Below the pieces are notes generated by a model. The model was not told where the DNA came from and did no database searches. It saw only the letters and a program-made list of their open reading frames with translations. Below are positions 1-13,200 of a stretch of DNA of 64,000 bases, piece after piece. This DNA comes from Siphonodentalium dalli. Its lineage: Eukaryota; Mollusca; Scaphopoda; Gadilida; Siphonodentaliidae. The stretch lies in contig CP136069.1 of assembly GCA_032622095.1 (NCBI GenBank), positions 47,342,194 to 47,406,193 on the forward strand, written 5' to 3'. The translations under genes were made by a program, and so were the position numbers. Position 1 is the first letter of the stretch, and the number at the start of each line of letters is the position of its first letter.

Positions 1-540
1 GTACCCGACAAACGTGACCGTCGAAATCCATCCGGTTTTACCCGATTTGACCTTGAATTGATCATTTTGAAGGTCAAGGTCAGGTTGGGGTCACGATTTG
101 AACGGTCCAAAACACCCAGTGGACAAAAGTAACCCTATGTAAAATTTGCGATTTGACCTTGAATTGACCCGATTTCATGGTCAAGGTCACGTCGCACCGG
201 CAAATGAATATGCTTATGAGACTCCCCATACGAAAGTACCCCCACATACTAAGTTTCATCGAAATCCCGTGATATTCGGGCGTTTGACCTTGAAATCACC
301 CGATTTCAAGGACAATGTCACGTCGCACGGGCAAAATAATAGGATTATGTCACTCCCCGACCGAAGGTACCCCACATACCAAGTTTCATCGAAATCCCGT
401 GATATTCGGGTGTTTGACCTTGAAATGACCCGATTTCAAGGTCAAGGTCACGTCGCACGGACAAATTAATATGCCTATGTCAGTCCCCGGCCGAAAATAT
501 ACGAAGTTTCATCGAAATCGGCTCGGCCGTTTTCGAGTTC
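1..540 (+). repeat. Tandem repeat family 1 (about 130-bp unit)
   Basis: About three and a half diverged units with a period of 130 bp: the phrase GTGATATTCGGG recurs at 269 and 399, and TTTGACCTTGAA recurs in each unit. Each unit carries GTCAAGGTCACGTCGCAC and AAGTTTCATCGAAATC. The array is cut by the window start. It ends in a distinct terminal sequence (ATCGAAATCGGCTCGGCCG, about 510-530) followed directly by a CA/CAGA microsatellite. A small fragment of the same family (AGTCAAGGTCAGGTGGGG) lies at 4038-4060. The open frames through it are not genes. Confidence 0.8.
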
Positions 541-546
541 ATTGCG

Positions 547-604
547 AACACACACACATACAGACAGACACACACACACACACACACACCCTCACACACA
601 CACA
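547..604. repeat. (CA)n/(CAGA)n microsatellite
   Basis: A run of CA dinucleotides with CATA and CAGACAGA interruptions sits immediately after the terminal sequence of repeat family 1. The second array's tails end in a similar tetranucleotide tract, so the microsatellite looks like part of the element rather than an independent feature. Confidence 0.9.
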
Positions 605-624
605 AATCTTCCAAAATATATAGT

Positions 625-3600
625 AGACTAGCCGACGAGCCCGACGTTGTCCGGGCTATTCACATAGCAAATTTCAAGTCGATAGCTCCACCCGTTTCCA
701 AGATCTCGCCAATACGACAACGTCCACCGCCTGGTCAAACTACACACACGTACCAAGTTTCGTCCCGATCGGTCGAAAATCGTAGATTTGTATAAATGAC
801 AAACATACATACAAACATACAGAGGTCTTCAAAATATATATGAGACTAGCCGATGAGCCCGACGTTGTCCGGGCTATTCAAAAAACAAATTTCAAGTCGA
901 TAGCTCCACCCGTTTCCGAGATCTGGTCTGCGCATGTGCGAAGCTGGCGTCGCACGGGCTCGGCGACTCGATAAAATTCGTATCCGCGGCAAGATACATT
1001 CACATAGCAAATTTCAAGTCGATAGCTCCATCCGTTTCCGAGATATCGTCTGCGCATGCGAGAAGCTGGCGTCGCACGGGCTCGGCGACCCGATAAAATT
1101 CGTATCCGGGGCAAGATACATTCAGATACCAAATATCAAGTCGATAGCTCCACCCGTTTCCGAGATCTGGTCTGCGCATGCGCGAAGCTGGCGTCGCACG
1201 GGCACGGCGACCCGATAAAATTCGTATCCGGGGCAAGATACATTCACATAGCAAATTTCAAGTCGATAGCTCCACCCGTTTCCGAGATCTCGTCTGCGCA
1301 TGCGCGAAGCGGGCGCCGCACGGACTCGCCAATACGACGATGTCGACCGCCTTGTCAAACTACACACAGGTACCAAGTTTCGTCCCGATCGGTGGAGAAT
1401 CGTAGATTTGTATAAATGACATACAGGCATACAGACATACAGACAGACAGACATAGGTCTTCAAAATATATATGAGACTAGCCGATGAGCCCGACGTTGT
1501 CCGGGCTATTCAAAAGCCAGCCCGACGTTGTCCGGGCTATTCAAAATACAAATTTCAAGTCGATAGCTCTACCCGTTTCCGGAATCTCGTCTGCGCATGC
1601 GCGAAGCTGGCGTCGCACGGGCTCGGCGACCCGATAAAATTCGTATCCGGGGCAAGATACATTCACATAGCAAATTTCAAGTCGATAGCTCCACCCGTTT
1701 CCGAGATCTGGACTGCGCATGCGCGAAGCTGACGTCGCACGGACTCGGCGACCCGATAAAATTCGTGTCCGGGGCAAGATACATTCACGTAGCAAATTTC
1801 AAGTCGATAGCTCCACCCGTTTCCGAGATCTCGTCTGCGCATGCGCGAAGCGGGCGCCGCACGGGCTCGCCAATACGACAACGTCCACCGCCTGGTCAAA
1901 CTACACACACGTACCAAGTTTCGTCCCGATCGGTCGAAAATCATAGATTTGTATAAATGACAAACATACATACAAACATACAAACATACAGAGGTCTTCA
2001 AAATATATATGAGACTAGCCGATTAGCCCGACGTTGTCCGGGCTATTCAAAAACCAAATTTCAAGTCGATAGCTCCAGTCGTTTCCGAGATCTGGTCTGC
2101 GCATGGGCGAAGCTGGCGTCGCACGGATCGGCGACCCGATAAAATTCGTATCCGGGGCAAGATACATTCACATAGCAAATTTCAAGTCGATAGCTCCGCC
2201 CGTTTCCAAGATCTGGTCTGCGTATGCGCGAAGCTGGCGTCGCACGGGCTCGGCGACCCGATAAAATTCGTATCCGGGGCAAGATACATTCACATAGCAA
2301 ATTTCAAGTCGATAGCTCCACCCGTTTCCAAGATCTGGTCTGCGTATGCGCGAAACTGGCGTCGCACGGGCTCGGCGACCCGATAAAATTCGTATCCGGA
2401 GCAAGATACATTCACATAGCAAATTTCAAGTCGATAGCTCCACCCGTTTCATAGATCTCGTCTGCGCATGCGCGAAGCGGGCGGCGCACGGGCTCGCCAA
2501 TACGATAACGACGACCGCCTGGTCAAACTACACACACGCACCAAGTTTCGTCCCGATCGGTCGAGAATCGTATATTTGTATAAATGACAGACAGACAGAG
2601 GTCTTCAAAAATATATATGAGACTAGCCGATGAGCCCGACGTTGTCCGGGCTATTCAAAAACCAAATTTCAAGTCGATAGCTCTACCCGTTTCCGAGATC
2701 TGGTCTGCGCATGCGCGAAGCTGGCGTCGCACGGGCTCGGCGACCCGATAAAATTCGTATCCGGGGCAAGATACATTCACATAGCAAATTTCAAGTCGAT
2801 AGCTCTACCCGTTTCCGAGATCTGGTCTGCGCATGCGCGAAGCTGGCGTCGCACGGGCTCGGCGACCCGATAAAATTCGTATCCGGGGCAAGATACATTC
2901 ACATAGCAAATTTCAAGTCGATAGCTCCACCCGTTTCCGAGATCTCGTCTGCGCATGCGCGAAGCGGGCGCCGCACGGGCTCGCCAATACGACAACATTC
3001 ACCGCCCGGTCAAACTACACTCACGTACCAAGTTTCGTCCCGATCGGTCGAGAATCGTAGATTTGTATAAATGACAGACAGACAGACAAACAAACAAACA
3101 TACATACATACAGACAGAGGTCTTCAAAATATATATGAGACTAGCCGATGAGCCCGACGTTGTCCAGGCTGTTCAAAAACCAAATTTCAAGTCGATAGCT
3201 CCACCCGTTTCCTAGATCTGGTCTGCGCATGCGCGAAGCTGGCGTCGCACGGGCTCGGCGTCCGATAAAATTCGTACCCGGGGCAAGATACATTCACATA
3301 GCAAATTTCAAGTCGATAGCTCCACCCGTTTCCGAGATCTGGTCTGCGCATGCGCGAAGCTGGCGTCGCACGGACTCGGCGACCCGATAAAATTCGTATA
3401 CGGGGCAAGATACATTCACGTAGCAAATTTTAAGTCGATAGCTCTACCCGTTTCCGAGATCTCGTCTGCGCATGCGCGAAGCGGGCGCCGCACGGACTCG
3501 CCAATACGACGTTGACGACCGCCTTGTCAAACTACACACAGGTACCAAGTTTCGTCCCGATCGGTGGAGAATCGTAGATTTGTATAAATGACATACAGGC

Positions 3601-4037
3601 ATACAGACATACAGACAGACAGACATAAGTCTTCAAAAATATATATGAGACTAGCCGATGAGCCCGACGTTGTCCGGGCTGTTCAAAAACCAAATTTCAA
3701 GTCGATAGCTCTACCCGTTTCCGAGATCTGGTCTGCGCATGCGCGAAGCTGGCGTCGCACGGGCTCGGCGACCCGATAAAATTCGTATCCGGGGCAAGGT
3801 ACATTCAGATACCAAATTTCAAGTCGATAGCTCCACCCGTTTCCGAGATCTGGTCTGCGCATGCGCGAAGCTGGCGTCGCACGGACTCGGCGACCCGATA
3901 AAATTCGTATACGGGGCAAGATACATTCACGTAGCAAATTTTAAGTCGATAGCTCTACCCGTTTCCGAGATCTCGTCTGCGCATGCGCTGCGCGGGTGTC
4001 GCACGGGCTCGCCAATACGACAACGACGACCGCCTAG
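625..4037 (+). repeat. Higher-order satellite array A (head + 122-bp cores + tail)
   Basis: A head-to-tail array of composite units. Each starts with a head (ACTAGCCGATGAGCCCGACG, at about 628, 844, 1477, 2013, 2620, 3141 and 3651). Most then carry two to four core repeats of 122 bp (CATGCGC at 2707 and 2829), followed by a tail (CCAATACGACAACGTCCACC, then CCAAGTTTCGTCCCGATCGG) and a tetranucleotide microsatellite. The first unit lacks cores. Units are about 510-630 bp. The core contains GCGCATGCGC. The last tail is broken at about 4035 into family-1 sequence. Open frames of 75-119 codons recur on both strands, but the 122-bp period shifts the frame each time, so they are not coding. It could be a tandemly amplified pearl- or Helitron-like non-autonomous element; that is inference. 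Confidence 0.9.
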
Positions 4038-4059
4038 TCAAGGTCAGGTGGGGTCACGA

Positions 4060-7000
4060 TTTGACCCGTCTAGGCTGTGATGTGTCATGGAGCTCAGACA
4101 TTTCAAGCCAATTGGGGAGGGGGCTATTGTAATTGTTATTACGCGAACTTGGTAGTGCAGCCTGGTTCAATGGTGTGGAGTTGGAAATTCCACGGTGGGC
4201 AAAGCTGGAAAATGTTTTCGGACTTCGGACTATGACGCTAACCAAACCAAACCATACATACTTCAACTTGTTTTGTTAAAATATGCCATGTCCGTTTAAC
4301 CATATAACATATGCGACGAATAAGTTTATCATACACAAATGACATTCGCACAGGGCCCACAGAGTTTATTTTAATTAATTGACGCATTACAACACGACAT
4401 GTCCACTTGTTGCAAATTTTTATTTACTAGTATACGTCAACAATTTACAGTTAACTTTTGTATCTTAGCTCAGTCATATTGGCTATCTTGGTGTCAAACC
4501 GTCCGTAGAATACCTTCGCTATACTAGTACTGTCGCCGGTGCCACAATCTGGAAAGAAACACAAATATTTGCATCGTGATCAAATTAACACATGCCTCCC
4601 CAACTCTTGTTTGCTCGCCTGCAAGGGAGTGGGTCAAAACTTAATGTTTGGGCACTTGTGCCCGAACCACACTTATGGTATGCATATGTATACACGTGGC
4701 AATAAAGTATCTTTAATCTAAACTGCAATACGACCTGCCTAAAGATACTTAAAAGCCCTGTCCTGATTGGTCAGTACCCCGAGTTACCATGGTTATCTCG
4801 ATCAAGTGTTGTGGTGTAATTCTACATTTTAAGACTGTTGTACCACAAGAACAAATGGGTTTATTCAGATCGCCGCACGCGAATTTACCCACACGAGGAA
4901 CCAACGGAGTGCATCGGTAACCCATTTTCTAGCGATTTGTCGTTCGATGCAAATTGATATGGTCCATATGCTGTTATGGTATGTTTATATAATTATGTTA
5001 CGACCAAAGGAAGTTACTTTTTAGTGTATTCAACAATAAAATAAATATTTCCACCCTCCGCATTCGTCTTCGGTATTTCCGAATCAATTAGCCTAGATTT
5101 TTTATTTTATTTAATGGCCATGAAATATGAGAATAAATATGTGCAAAATTGATTACGTAATAACCACATAAATTGTACATACACTGTGTATTTTGGAATT
5201 ATTGGGTTAATGATGGATAGTTACTATGAGATGTGTTCAAGTCTGCGAAAGGTGGAAATAGATGATGCTAGTTCTATGATGGTAAATTTATATTAGATGT
5301 TTCCGATGAGAATTTGCAAACCACCGTAGATAGCTGTCATGTTATAATTTTCCAATAACTGGACATTTTGGGACAACATGCAGATTCAAATATCTAATTA
5401 ACCCGAAGTGGAATGTGCGTCCGATGAAATTCCCTACTGTTCGGAGCATTGGTCTGGACTCCACTCCCCCTGCAGAACGAAAAACATCAAGCCACGTCCA
5501 TGGGCATACAGTATAAGTCAGATATCTATAATTAGAATTCAAGCTAGCAATTGTTTCTATCAAATAACAATTGGCAATTCAAGAAACCCCATCCGATTTG
5601 ACACAATAACACTTCTATCAACACGTCTATATACATATGTATTGCGCCTTGTTAATTATGTTGCCAAATACCCTCTGCTTCAAATATTATCATTTACAAC
5701 TTGATCAAGGGTGACAAAATAGCTTACCGCTGCAACAATCTTAATTCTTGTCACTACTGCCGTTTCTCTTTTGCCTGTGAACAAATATACAAGTGTCTGG
5801 TCAGACGTGGAACATCGCATAGAAGGCAACAACTATTACACACTACTGTCATTGTTCTCCCAGGTTTGTAAGTAACTTACTAACCTGCGACGAGGAGTTG
5901 GTAAGCTACTTACCATCCTGCGCTGTTCGATCGTGTTCAATAATTATGATTAACAATTTAACCCAGTGCATGAGATAATCTCTCGCCACAACTAATATGT
6001 GGTGGCTGAGTGAACTGTGTTCTTTGTGAATATGCGACAGTTGTCAATTATAATACCACGATATATTATAATAGGACACATTTTGCAATGTGTATATCAC
6101 CCAGTATGACTGACAAGAACGTAGTGTTGATATTTTGTTCCAACCAGTGTATGTATATATATAGGGAATGTGTTGTTTTAGGCCACATATACAGCCATTT
6201 AGTGGGCACTGGGTTGGAACAATTGCAATGTATGTATATTCAAAGCGAGGGTGGGGGCTTCAGGTGGAAAGTATTGTCGATTTGTAATTATGCATGTACA
6301 TGTTTGTAGGAACACGGGAGAATTTCCATTGTAAGAACATGTGTGCATGCATGTACATGTCATGTACCGTTACCAGTTTTATGAAAACGTAACTAAACCA
6401 TGCATGCAGTGTATGATCGAGGGAATTAAATCGCAATTTAATTTCAAATTTGTAATAAAAAAGTTGCTGTTAAATTGACTTCATTGAGATGACGGGTGTG
6501 CTGCATAGGGAGGGGTGTTCGGAAAATTATATTTGCACACCGTGTACGGAATGGACGTATCCAAATGCTTAGTACTTCGAAACTGCCAAATTATAGTATT
6601 TTACCTTATCGACACAACAATGGTTAAAACTATTTCGCTCCAAAGTTCCGATCCGATGTTGGGAGATATTCGACTTCAATCAAGTTTAACCTATTCTGGT
6701 CGAATATTTCCAATTGGTGCTGTATTAATTACACATTTTTGCAAATGTTGACCAAAGATATGGGGTTGACACCAAGGGACATGGCGACAGGTTGTGGTGT
6801 CTCAGCCCAAACATTTGTAAAAATGTTCAACAGTTTGGAAATTTCATACCTAACACAACATTAGTTGGAACACCAACAATAAGTTGAAATTGTTCCTATA
6901 TTTTATATTATATTTATATTTTACTAATGGGGAATTTGCATATTTTCCTACTTTTGGTCAACCATTGACTGAAATGGCCATCAGTTGGATTTTTCCAACC

Positions 7001-7150
7001 TTATGGGGGCGTGCATGGTTGTAAATTTCCAATATTTCCAAAGAACCATGGTCGATCCTGTGTGTCCTCGTCCCTCCTCGGTGGCGGTGTGAATTTGAAA
7101 ACTAGATACTAGATATTAGTAGTTTTGTAATATTTTTCAATTTCATTAAT
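4060..7150. other. AT-rich interval without a recognised gene
   Basis: No coding similarity was recognised. At about 4690-4725 a sequence ending GGCAATAAAGTATCTTTAAT looks like the 3' end of a degraded LINE. An imperfect hairpin (GTAAGTAACTTAC against GTAAGCTACTTAC) lies at about 5866-5913. From about 6740 to 7050 there is a diffuse repeat rich in TTTCCAAC/GTTGGAAA motifs that recurs at 10.6-11.4 and 26.8-27.0 kb. Confidence 0.5.
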
Positions 7151-7197
7151 TTCAATCTCAACATTTCCTCATACTGGGCAGAACTATTGTAGTCCCA

Positions 7198-8076
7198 GTG
7201 GATTGTGTTCTTCCACTGGCTAGTGACAACACGATTGGTGGTCCAATAGAAAGCTGCTCTATAGACGGTTTGAAATACCTGTCATCTCGTATGTATGAAC
7301 AACTTGGCGCATATTTGAATTTGTTCTGCATTCTTTATGCAGACGACACTGTTATTTTTTCAGACAATGCATGTGATATGCAACGCTCACTAGATGCCTT
7401 CAGCGATTATGCAAGTTCGTGGGAACTGAAGGTAAACACAGACAAGACTAAGGTTATGATTTTTGGCAACAAAAGGGCTGAAGCTGACATTACATTTTCT
7501 ATTGATGGACATGAACTAGAAGTTGTTGATGAATTCGTTTACCTTGGTGTCAAATTATTTTATAACGGACGATTTTGTCGCGCGATAAAACATAACCGCG
7601 TGAAAGCAACAAAGGCTATGTATGGACTACTATCTAAAGTTCGAAAACTGTCCCTATCAACCGACCTGGCACTGAAACTTTTTGACTGGCTCATTAAGCC
7701 AATCCTTCTTTATGGGTGCGAAGTTTGGGGGTCAGAACATCTAAGGGACATAGAAGCCGTACATTTAAATTTTTGCAAGTCATTAACACATATGAAGAGT
7801 AGTACCCCAAATTACATGGTATACGGTGAGCTTGGTCGTTGGCCTCTTTATATTGAGATAAAAAAGAGAATGATATCATATTGGTCCAAACTGATAACCC
7901 AACCTGACCACAGATTAATGCACAAACTGTACAGATTGTTGATTTCCGTTGAAATGGGTGGAAAAAAGGTTCGATTTATTAATTGCTATAGGACAACCCT
8001 CCAGTCTACTGGGTTCGAAGACACTTGGCAACGCCAACAGACCATGACACCTTCGATTATAGGCAGTATGCACTCA
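7198..8076 (+). pseudogene. LINE reverse transcriptase, 5'-truncated, upstream segment
   Basis: Open frame encoding the second half of a non-LTR reverse transcriptase. The catalytic YADD box is at about residues 43-46 (context FCILYADDTVIF), followed by the usual LKVNTDKTKVMIF block, a VYLGV block and the thumb/connector region with LLYGCEVWG. The conserved RT blocks before YADD are missing and no endonuclease domain is visible, so the copy is 5'-truncated. The initiator given is only the first possible codon (GTG), not a real start. The frame runs to codon TCA at 8074-8076, where a 1.16-kb element is inserted, and resumes at 9236. Clade: Jockey superfamily (CR1/L2-like) from its general layout; the exact clade is uncertain. 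Confidence 0.9.
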
Positions 8077-9232
8077 CACTGCATGAAAACTGGAATTTAT
8101 TCATTGCATAAATTCCGGATAAATGTGCATAAATCTGGATAAATCAGAAATTTATTCACTGAATAAATGTGCATAAATCCGGAAATTTATGCACATTTAT
8201 TCACAATTTATTCATGAATAAAGGCCGACATTTATACACAATTTATTCACTGAATAAACCCACGTTTATTCAACAGAATAAACTCGGAATTTATTCGTAC
8301 GTTTATGCACATTTATTATCGACCTGTTTATGCATAAATGCGAAATTTATTCATTGAATAAAGCTGCATAAATATATATAGCTACATTTATTCTGGTTAT
8401 ATACTCCAGTTTATGCACATTTATACCCCGTATAAATTATTTGGATTTGAACATATATATCCATATATATTTGTGAAATCTACTTTATGGTGACATTTGG
8501 CTTGTAACCAGCATATAAGGCGACACGGATGTGTATATCTAACTATACGTATACACATGTGTCGCCCTGATTCTGGTATCTCCATGTGTAGTAATTTGCC
8601 AACAAAATGCTGCCCTATATTGTTGGTTATTCCAGTCACAAATATAATATGAACTACTTGGACATGGCACTTTGTGTCATAGTTGTATCTTGCCGTCATC
8701 AATTTTCGTAGTTTCTGCAATAAAGAATAAAAATTAAATAATTAAGTGATCGCATGGGAAATAAGTATAAACGATAAAATATTGAAATATTAATTTTGAC
8801 ATGTGTCGATCACGCTGCGAATTGATGAAAGAATGAATCGGCAACATAAATTGTGAAATGCCTTCATTTCATAGCCACATATGTGTTAACTTACCCTTGG
8901 TAAAACGAGTTCCCATCTCATTCACACGCGTCTTCGCATCAGCTTTGTTAGCAGACAAAGAAACCTAGGTATCCGGCCGTTAGCTCGTGTTAATGATACA
9001 TGCCTCACATATCCACATGGTAGTAATTAAATCATGGGCCAAGATTTAAACCCGCCGTTGGTTACAGTAATGAGCGAAATTAATGCGGCATTTATGCGAG
9101 ATTTAAAAATATAAATGCGAGATTTATATTTTTGTATAAAGGCGAATTTAATATGCGTAAATGCATGCATAAATTTAGGGTCCTAAATTTATGCGACATT
9201 TATATTTTATAAATCTCGCTTTTCATGCAGTG
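8077..9232. mobile_element. Non-autonomous CACTA (EnSpm)-like element inserted in the LINE
   Basis: The 1,156-bp insert begins CACTGCATGAAAA and ends TTTTCATGCAGTG, a perfect 13-bp terminal inverted repeat. Both sides are flanked by the trinucleotide TCA (8074-8076 and 9233-9235), a 3-bp target duplication. Removing the insert and one TCA puts the LINE frame back in register. The first 350 bp and last 180 bp are packed with short direct and inverted copies of motifs such as TTTATGCACATTTATTC and GCATAAAT. CACTG termini, a 3-bp duplication and subterminal repeats are the known signature of the CACTA/EnSpm superfamily. There is no transposase, so it must be mobilised in trans. Confidence 0.8.
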
Positions 9233-9235
9233 TCA

Positions 9236-9683
9236 GCATTGATTAATGCTTTTAAATCAGATTGGGATAGAGATATATCTGCCTCTGCTTCTCGTGGCGA
9301 ATTATACAGACATCTCAAAACCAAGCCCACTCTCGGTGTTTTTTTATTATGAATTGACATTTAATGACAGAGTAAGCATTCAAAAAATCAGAACAGCGAA
9401 TCATAGATTGAGGGTAGAGGTGGCTAGATGGGGCAAAAATAAAAAGGGGAATAAAACGAAGCTTGTATGCTCTCTTTGTAAGGTCTCTATGTCAGACGAA
9501 TATCATTTTATAATAGTTTGTCCGAAGTTAGCCGACATTAGAGAAAAGCTTATCCCAAATGAGTATTGGACAAATGGATCCATTGATTATCTCTATAAAC
9601 TTTTGAACTCTACTGATCTCATTCACCTAAAAAATCTCGCAACATTCATACGCATAGGTATGAAGCGATATGAAGACAACTGA
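9236..9683 (+). pseudogene. LINE ORF2 C-terminal segment, downstream of the insertion
   Basis: Continuation of the 7198-8076 LINE frame. It starts in the same frame as the upstream segment (context FKSDWDRD, RGELYRHLK), then changes frame in a run of T at about 9339-9345. The rest (context TFNDRVSIQKIRTANHRL) is read in the frame that stops at 9681-9683. The end carries the typical C-terminal zinc-knuckle-like module: CSLCK, then EYHFIIVC. The frameshift and the insertion make the copy inactive. The paralogous segment at 14.4-14.9 kb has the same order of motifs. Confidence 0.85.
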
Positions 9684-10222
9684 GGTTGATGACATGGTAT
9701 ATCTAAGGATTAAAACTGGCAATTTCCATGCTAACCAGTTATCAACCAGTCCTCGTTAAGACTTAGTGCATATTGTATAATGCATTTTCGATATATGATG
9801 ACCTAATTACCCCTTAGACATGAGTATACCCTGTTTATATTACAGGCAACGCCAACGGTGATATATATGTATATCCCAGTATATAGCATGCTTAATAATA
9901 AGTAATAGCCCCCTATTTCTCGACCCATGATATATTATCGAGTACCATAACCAAAACAATGTCACTCGAGTATTCGCAGTTAGACGGTGAACTAATTTAA
10001 CTTTTACTCAGAATATATTGATTCTTTATATATTAGGGTATGGTTATAAAAGCAATTGTCGACTGTAATCGAAACTGTATTCATTTCTATATGTTCGTGG
10101 GTGGATACTTGTATATATGTGTACATATGTTCTACATTATGCATGTCACTATATGTTATATGTTATATATTATATATTTTCCTTGTATCATGTAAAATGG
10201 CTGGAAATAAACAATCAATCAA
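9684..10222 (+). mobile_element. LINE 3' untranslated region with (AATC)n tail
   Basis: About 540 bp of non-coding sequence follows the LINE stop codon and ends in GGAAATAAACAATCAATCAATC. A short tandem tail instead of poly(A) is usual for CR1/L2-type LINEs. The 3' boundary was chosen at the end of that tail. Confidence 0.7.
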
Positions 10223-13200
10223 TCGAATATACTCTATGCTAGCATCCAAATCCCATGGGGTTGCAAATTGAAACATTGGCCTGGCTCAAAGCGGAGGTGC
10301 AATTGGAAATTCCAATGTCGACATCCCCCAAATGGAGATCCTCTAACCAGGTCCCTCTTGATACCCCGACGTTATCTCGACTGGCCCCCATGGAATGCCA
10401 CCCCACTGAACCCAACCCGATGAATGTGTCTCTCAGTTTGCGCTAGTAATTGAGTGAATTGCGATAGACAAATGGTCATATTTATTTATGATCTCGAGTC
10501 TTGAAACTCATAAAATAAACACAAAAATGTTGATTTCAAAATGTCTCAATTTTTTTTGCATCCAATACAAACAATTTAGAAGACAATATAAAAGTGGCCA
10601 GAGGTTCTCAGTTGGGAGGGGGTGTTCACCTGATTAACATTTCCAACCCATCCACAACCCTTGAACAGTTCCAGGCCCCAATGTTCGCGAAATTCCATTT
10701 GCACCCGCTACAGAGGTTGAAATGTTACAATTGCTACATTGATATTTCCAAATTAGAAATTCCCAACTATAGATCTCGTGTAAGGTAGGAAAGCTCCGAA
10801 ATTGTGACCAAAAAAGTAGGAAACTATATGAGAATCAGTACAACCTATTATTGTGCGTATTTTCCAACCAATGTGTCATGTATGAAGTATAAACTGTTGA
10901 ATTGTTTTACCAAATTTTATACAAGCTCCTCTGTCGTTTATCCTTGTACCGGCACAGGTCCGTGGCTACATGTTCTAATTTGGTGCGTTTTCCAACTGCG
11001 CCACTTGAACCAGATCAATCAATGTTCACCCGCCCATTTGTGTTAAAACTTTCCAACTGGTACCTCACGCTTGACAATTTTTGGTAATGTCAAACCTGAC
11101 GCCATAAGTTTGGAAAATTTCCAACTGACTGGAATATCAAATCAATATTGTGACCAAAATGAGAAAACAATGTTCTACTGGTGGTCTAAAACAAATTGCC
11201 TGCACGTTAGTTACTGGTTAGAATATCAAGAAATGGGATCATTTCCAACCTATATATATATATGGTGTAAAATTTCCAACCAATGTTCATCCAGGCATGA
11301 CATTTCAGCTGATGAAAATGTTGACCAAAGACACCCCATACCCACTTCCGATCAAGCTGCGGTTTATGAGAAAACAAAGTAGCAAATTAGCGCTATATAT
11401 GTTGTTTAATATAACTTGCTCACCATAGCCGTGAATACAATTATGCTATAGTTGCAGTGCCATCGGATCTTCTTAAATACACGAGCCTATATTCGTTAAA
11501 AAACTATTGCATAATAATGTGTTTCAATGTTTGGCTGTTCCAGAGACCCTCACTCTGTGAGGTCCCATTTGGACTGAATGCATGATTGTACGAAATAATT
11601 CATATTCACCATCAACTCATCCAACATTTTTGCTCTTCCCACAAAGACAATTTTCATAAGGGGACACTTTCTGAATCGGGGAAACAATTAATTCAATATA
11701 TCGTGATAAATATAAATTCTGCACATTCCAACAATGTGAATAATTAAACAGCAGTGTGTAAGTTCGTTATATCACCCCAGTCTTAAGTTGTTCAGCAAGA
11801 GGGACAACCCATCACTCGCCTTGACCTCCGCTCGGGGGTCAAATAGCTCGTTCCGGGTTGTTCCCCTTGGTGAACAACTTATACTGGTGACGTAACCATT
11901 ACTTACTACCTGCATGTTCTCTAAACAATCGTATTTCACACAAATCTCTTATGGTGTTTCGAAATGAGCCAACTTGTTTCATCACCGAACTTCATGATGA
12001 TCAGCAAAATCTAAGTCGAAAAGGTGCTGACAGTAACTACACCAGTAATGGTCGGATGTACAAGATTCACATTGAAACTTCAACGGGATTTTCTCATAGC
12101 ATGTCCATATACATGTACCAAGTTTCGTGGTATTTGGAAAATCTTATTCCTGCAAGATATCATCCGGACAATGAAGTAATCAGCAATTATGAGTGTCAAA
12201 GGGGCATAACTCCGTCAAAAACGATTGGACTGGCTCAAATGTTCAATTTCGCACTATCATTAGCATACGTGAACATGTCAACAATGTTTATATCACCCAG
12301 TTTAAATGCATGTATAGTATGTGTACTGGTAGTTCTTACAAGTATTGTAACATGGACGATTTTACCATGATTTACATGTGAATATAATGGTGTTGAGAAC
12401 GCATTCCCGCATGTCAATATATGTGTCTATATCACATGAAACCCCTATTATATCATTACAAAGCCATTACAAATTTCCTTGTCTCCCGCCTGATATGCGC
12501 TAGCTTTCGGCCAACTTGGCAACGCGCCAACAAAATGACTTTATATTGCATCAGGCGGATTAATACTATTTCATAAAGCCGCACATGGCAACATCAGACA
12601 GTTCAAATTGATTGTTTTTTATTGATGTCAAATTCCTGTCCAACTTCGTTGCACTAAGGAAAATAGACACAAAAACAAAGAGGCAAATTGGGGGACTATA
12701 TTTTCCGTCGGCAGTTCGAGGGCGCAATACTGTCATATACCGTTGCGAAGCCAATAGTGTAAATATAATGCATTTTAAAACTTCAATCTGTTAAGGATTT
12801 TAATTTGTTAAAAAGGCATAACTCTCTATTTTTTTATGTGATATACAAGATCTTCATCTCGTTATGTATGGATATAAGATTTGAAACTCGTTTGAAAAAT
12901 TCTTATATCCCAACATAGCTCGTTGTCCAGAGATCATCTATAAATTAAGTTCAGCCGTCTGCAATGTGTGTGTATATGTAACCCAATAGCATAGTTGATT
13001 TGCCATGTGATTTGGTATAAACTCAGGAGTCGTACTATTTTTCGTTTAGTTTTAAATTCTCGCACCCGTCGGTGATGTCAGTGATGTTCCATGGGATGTC
13101 ACATTTCTGAGTTGAAAGAAGAACACAATTAAATATTGCTCAAATTTTATGGTAACCCTTGGTGCCATATTTCACATTATCCAACCGAACATGCATTGCT

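Noticed and set aside
878-4080. Dozens of 60-119-codon open frames on both strands of the satellite (MREAGVARARRPDKIRIRG-like), also at 56.0-57.3 kb
   Set aside because: They repeat with the 122-bp satellite period, which is not a multiple of three, and occur equally on both strands. They are by-products of a GC-rich repeat.
10056-10271. 71-codon frame with hydrophobic N-terminus (signal-peptide-like)
   Set aside because: It lies in the 3' UTR and tail of the LINE.
11951-12370. 139-codon plus-strand open frame
   Set aside because: The DNA has phrases shared with non-coding dispersed repeats (CCAAGTTTCGTGGTATTTGG; GGGCATAACTCCGTCAAAAA); the C-terminal hydrophobic part is AT-driven.
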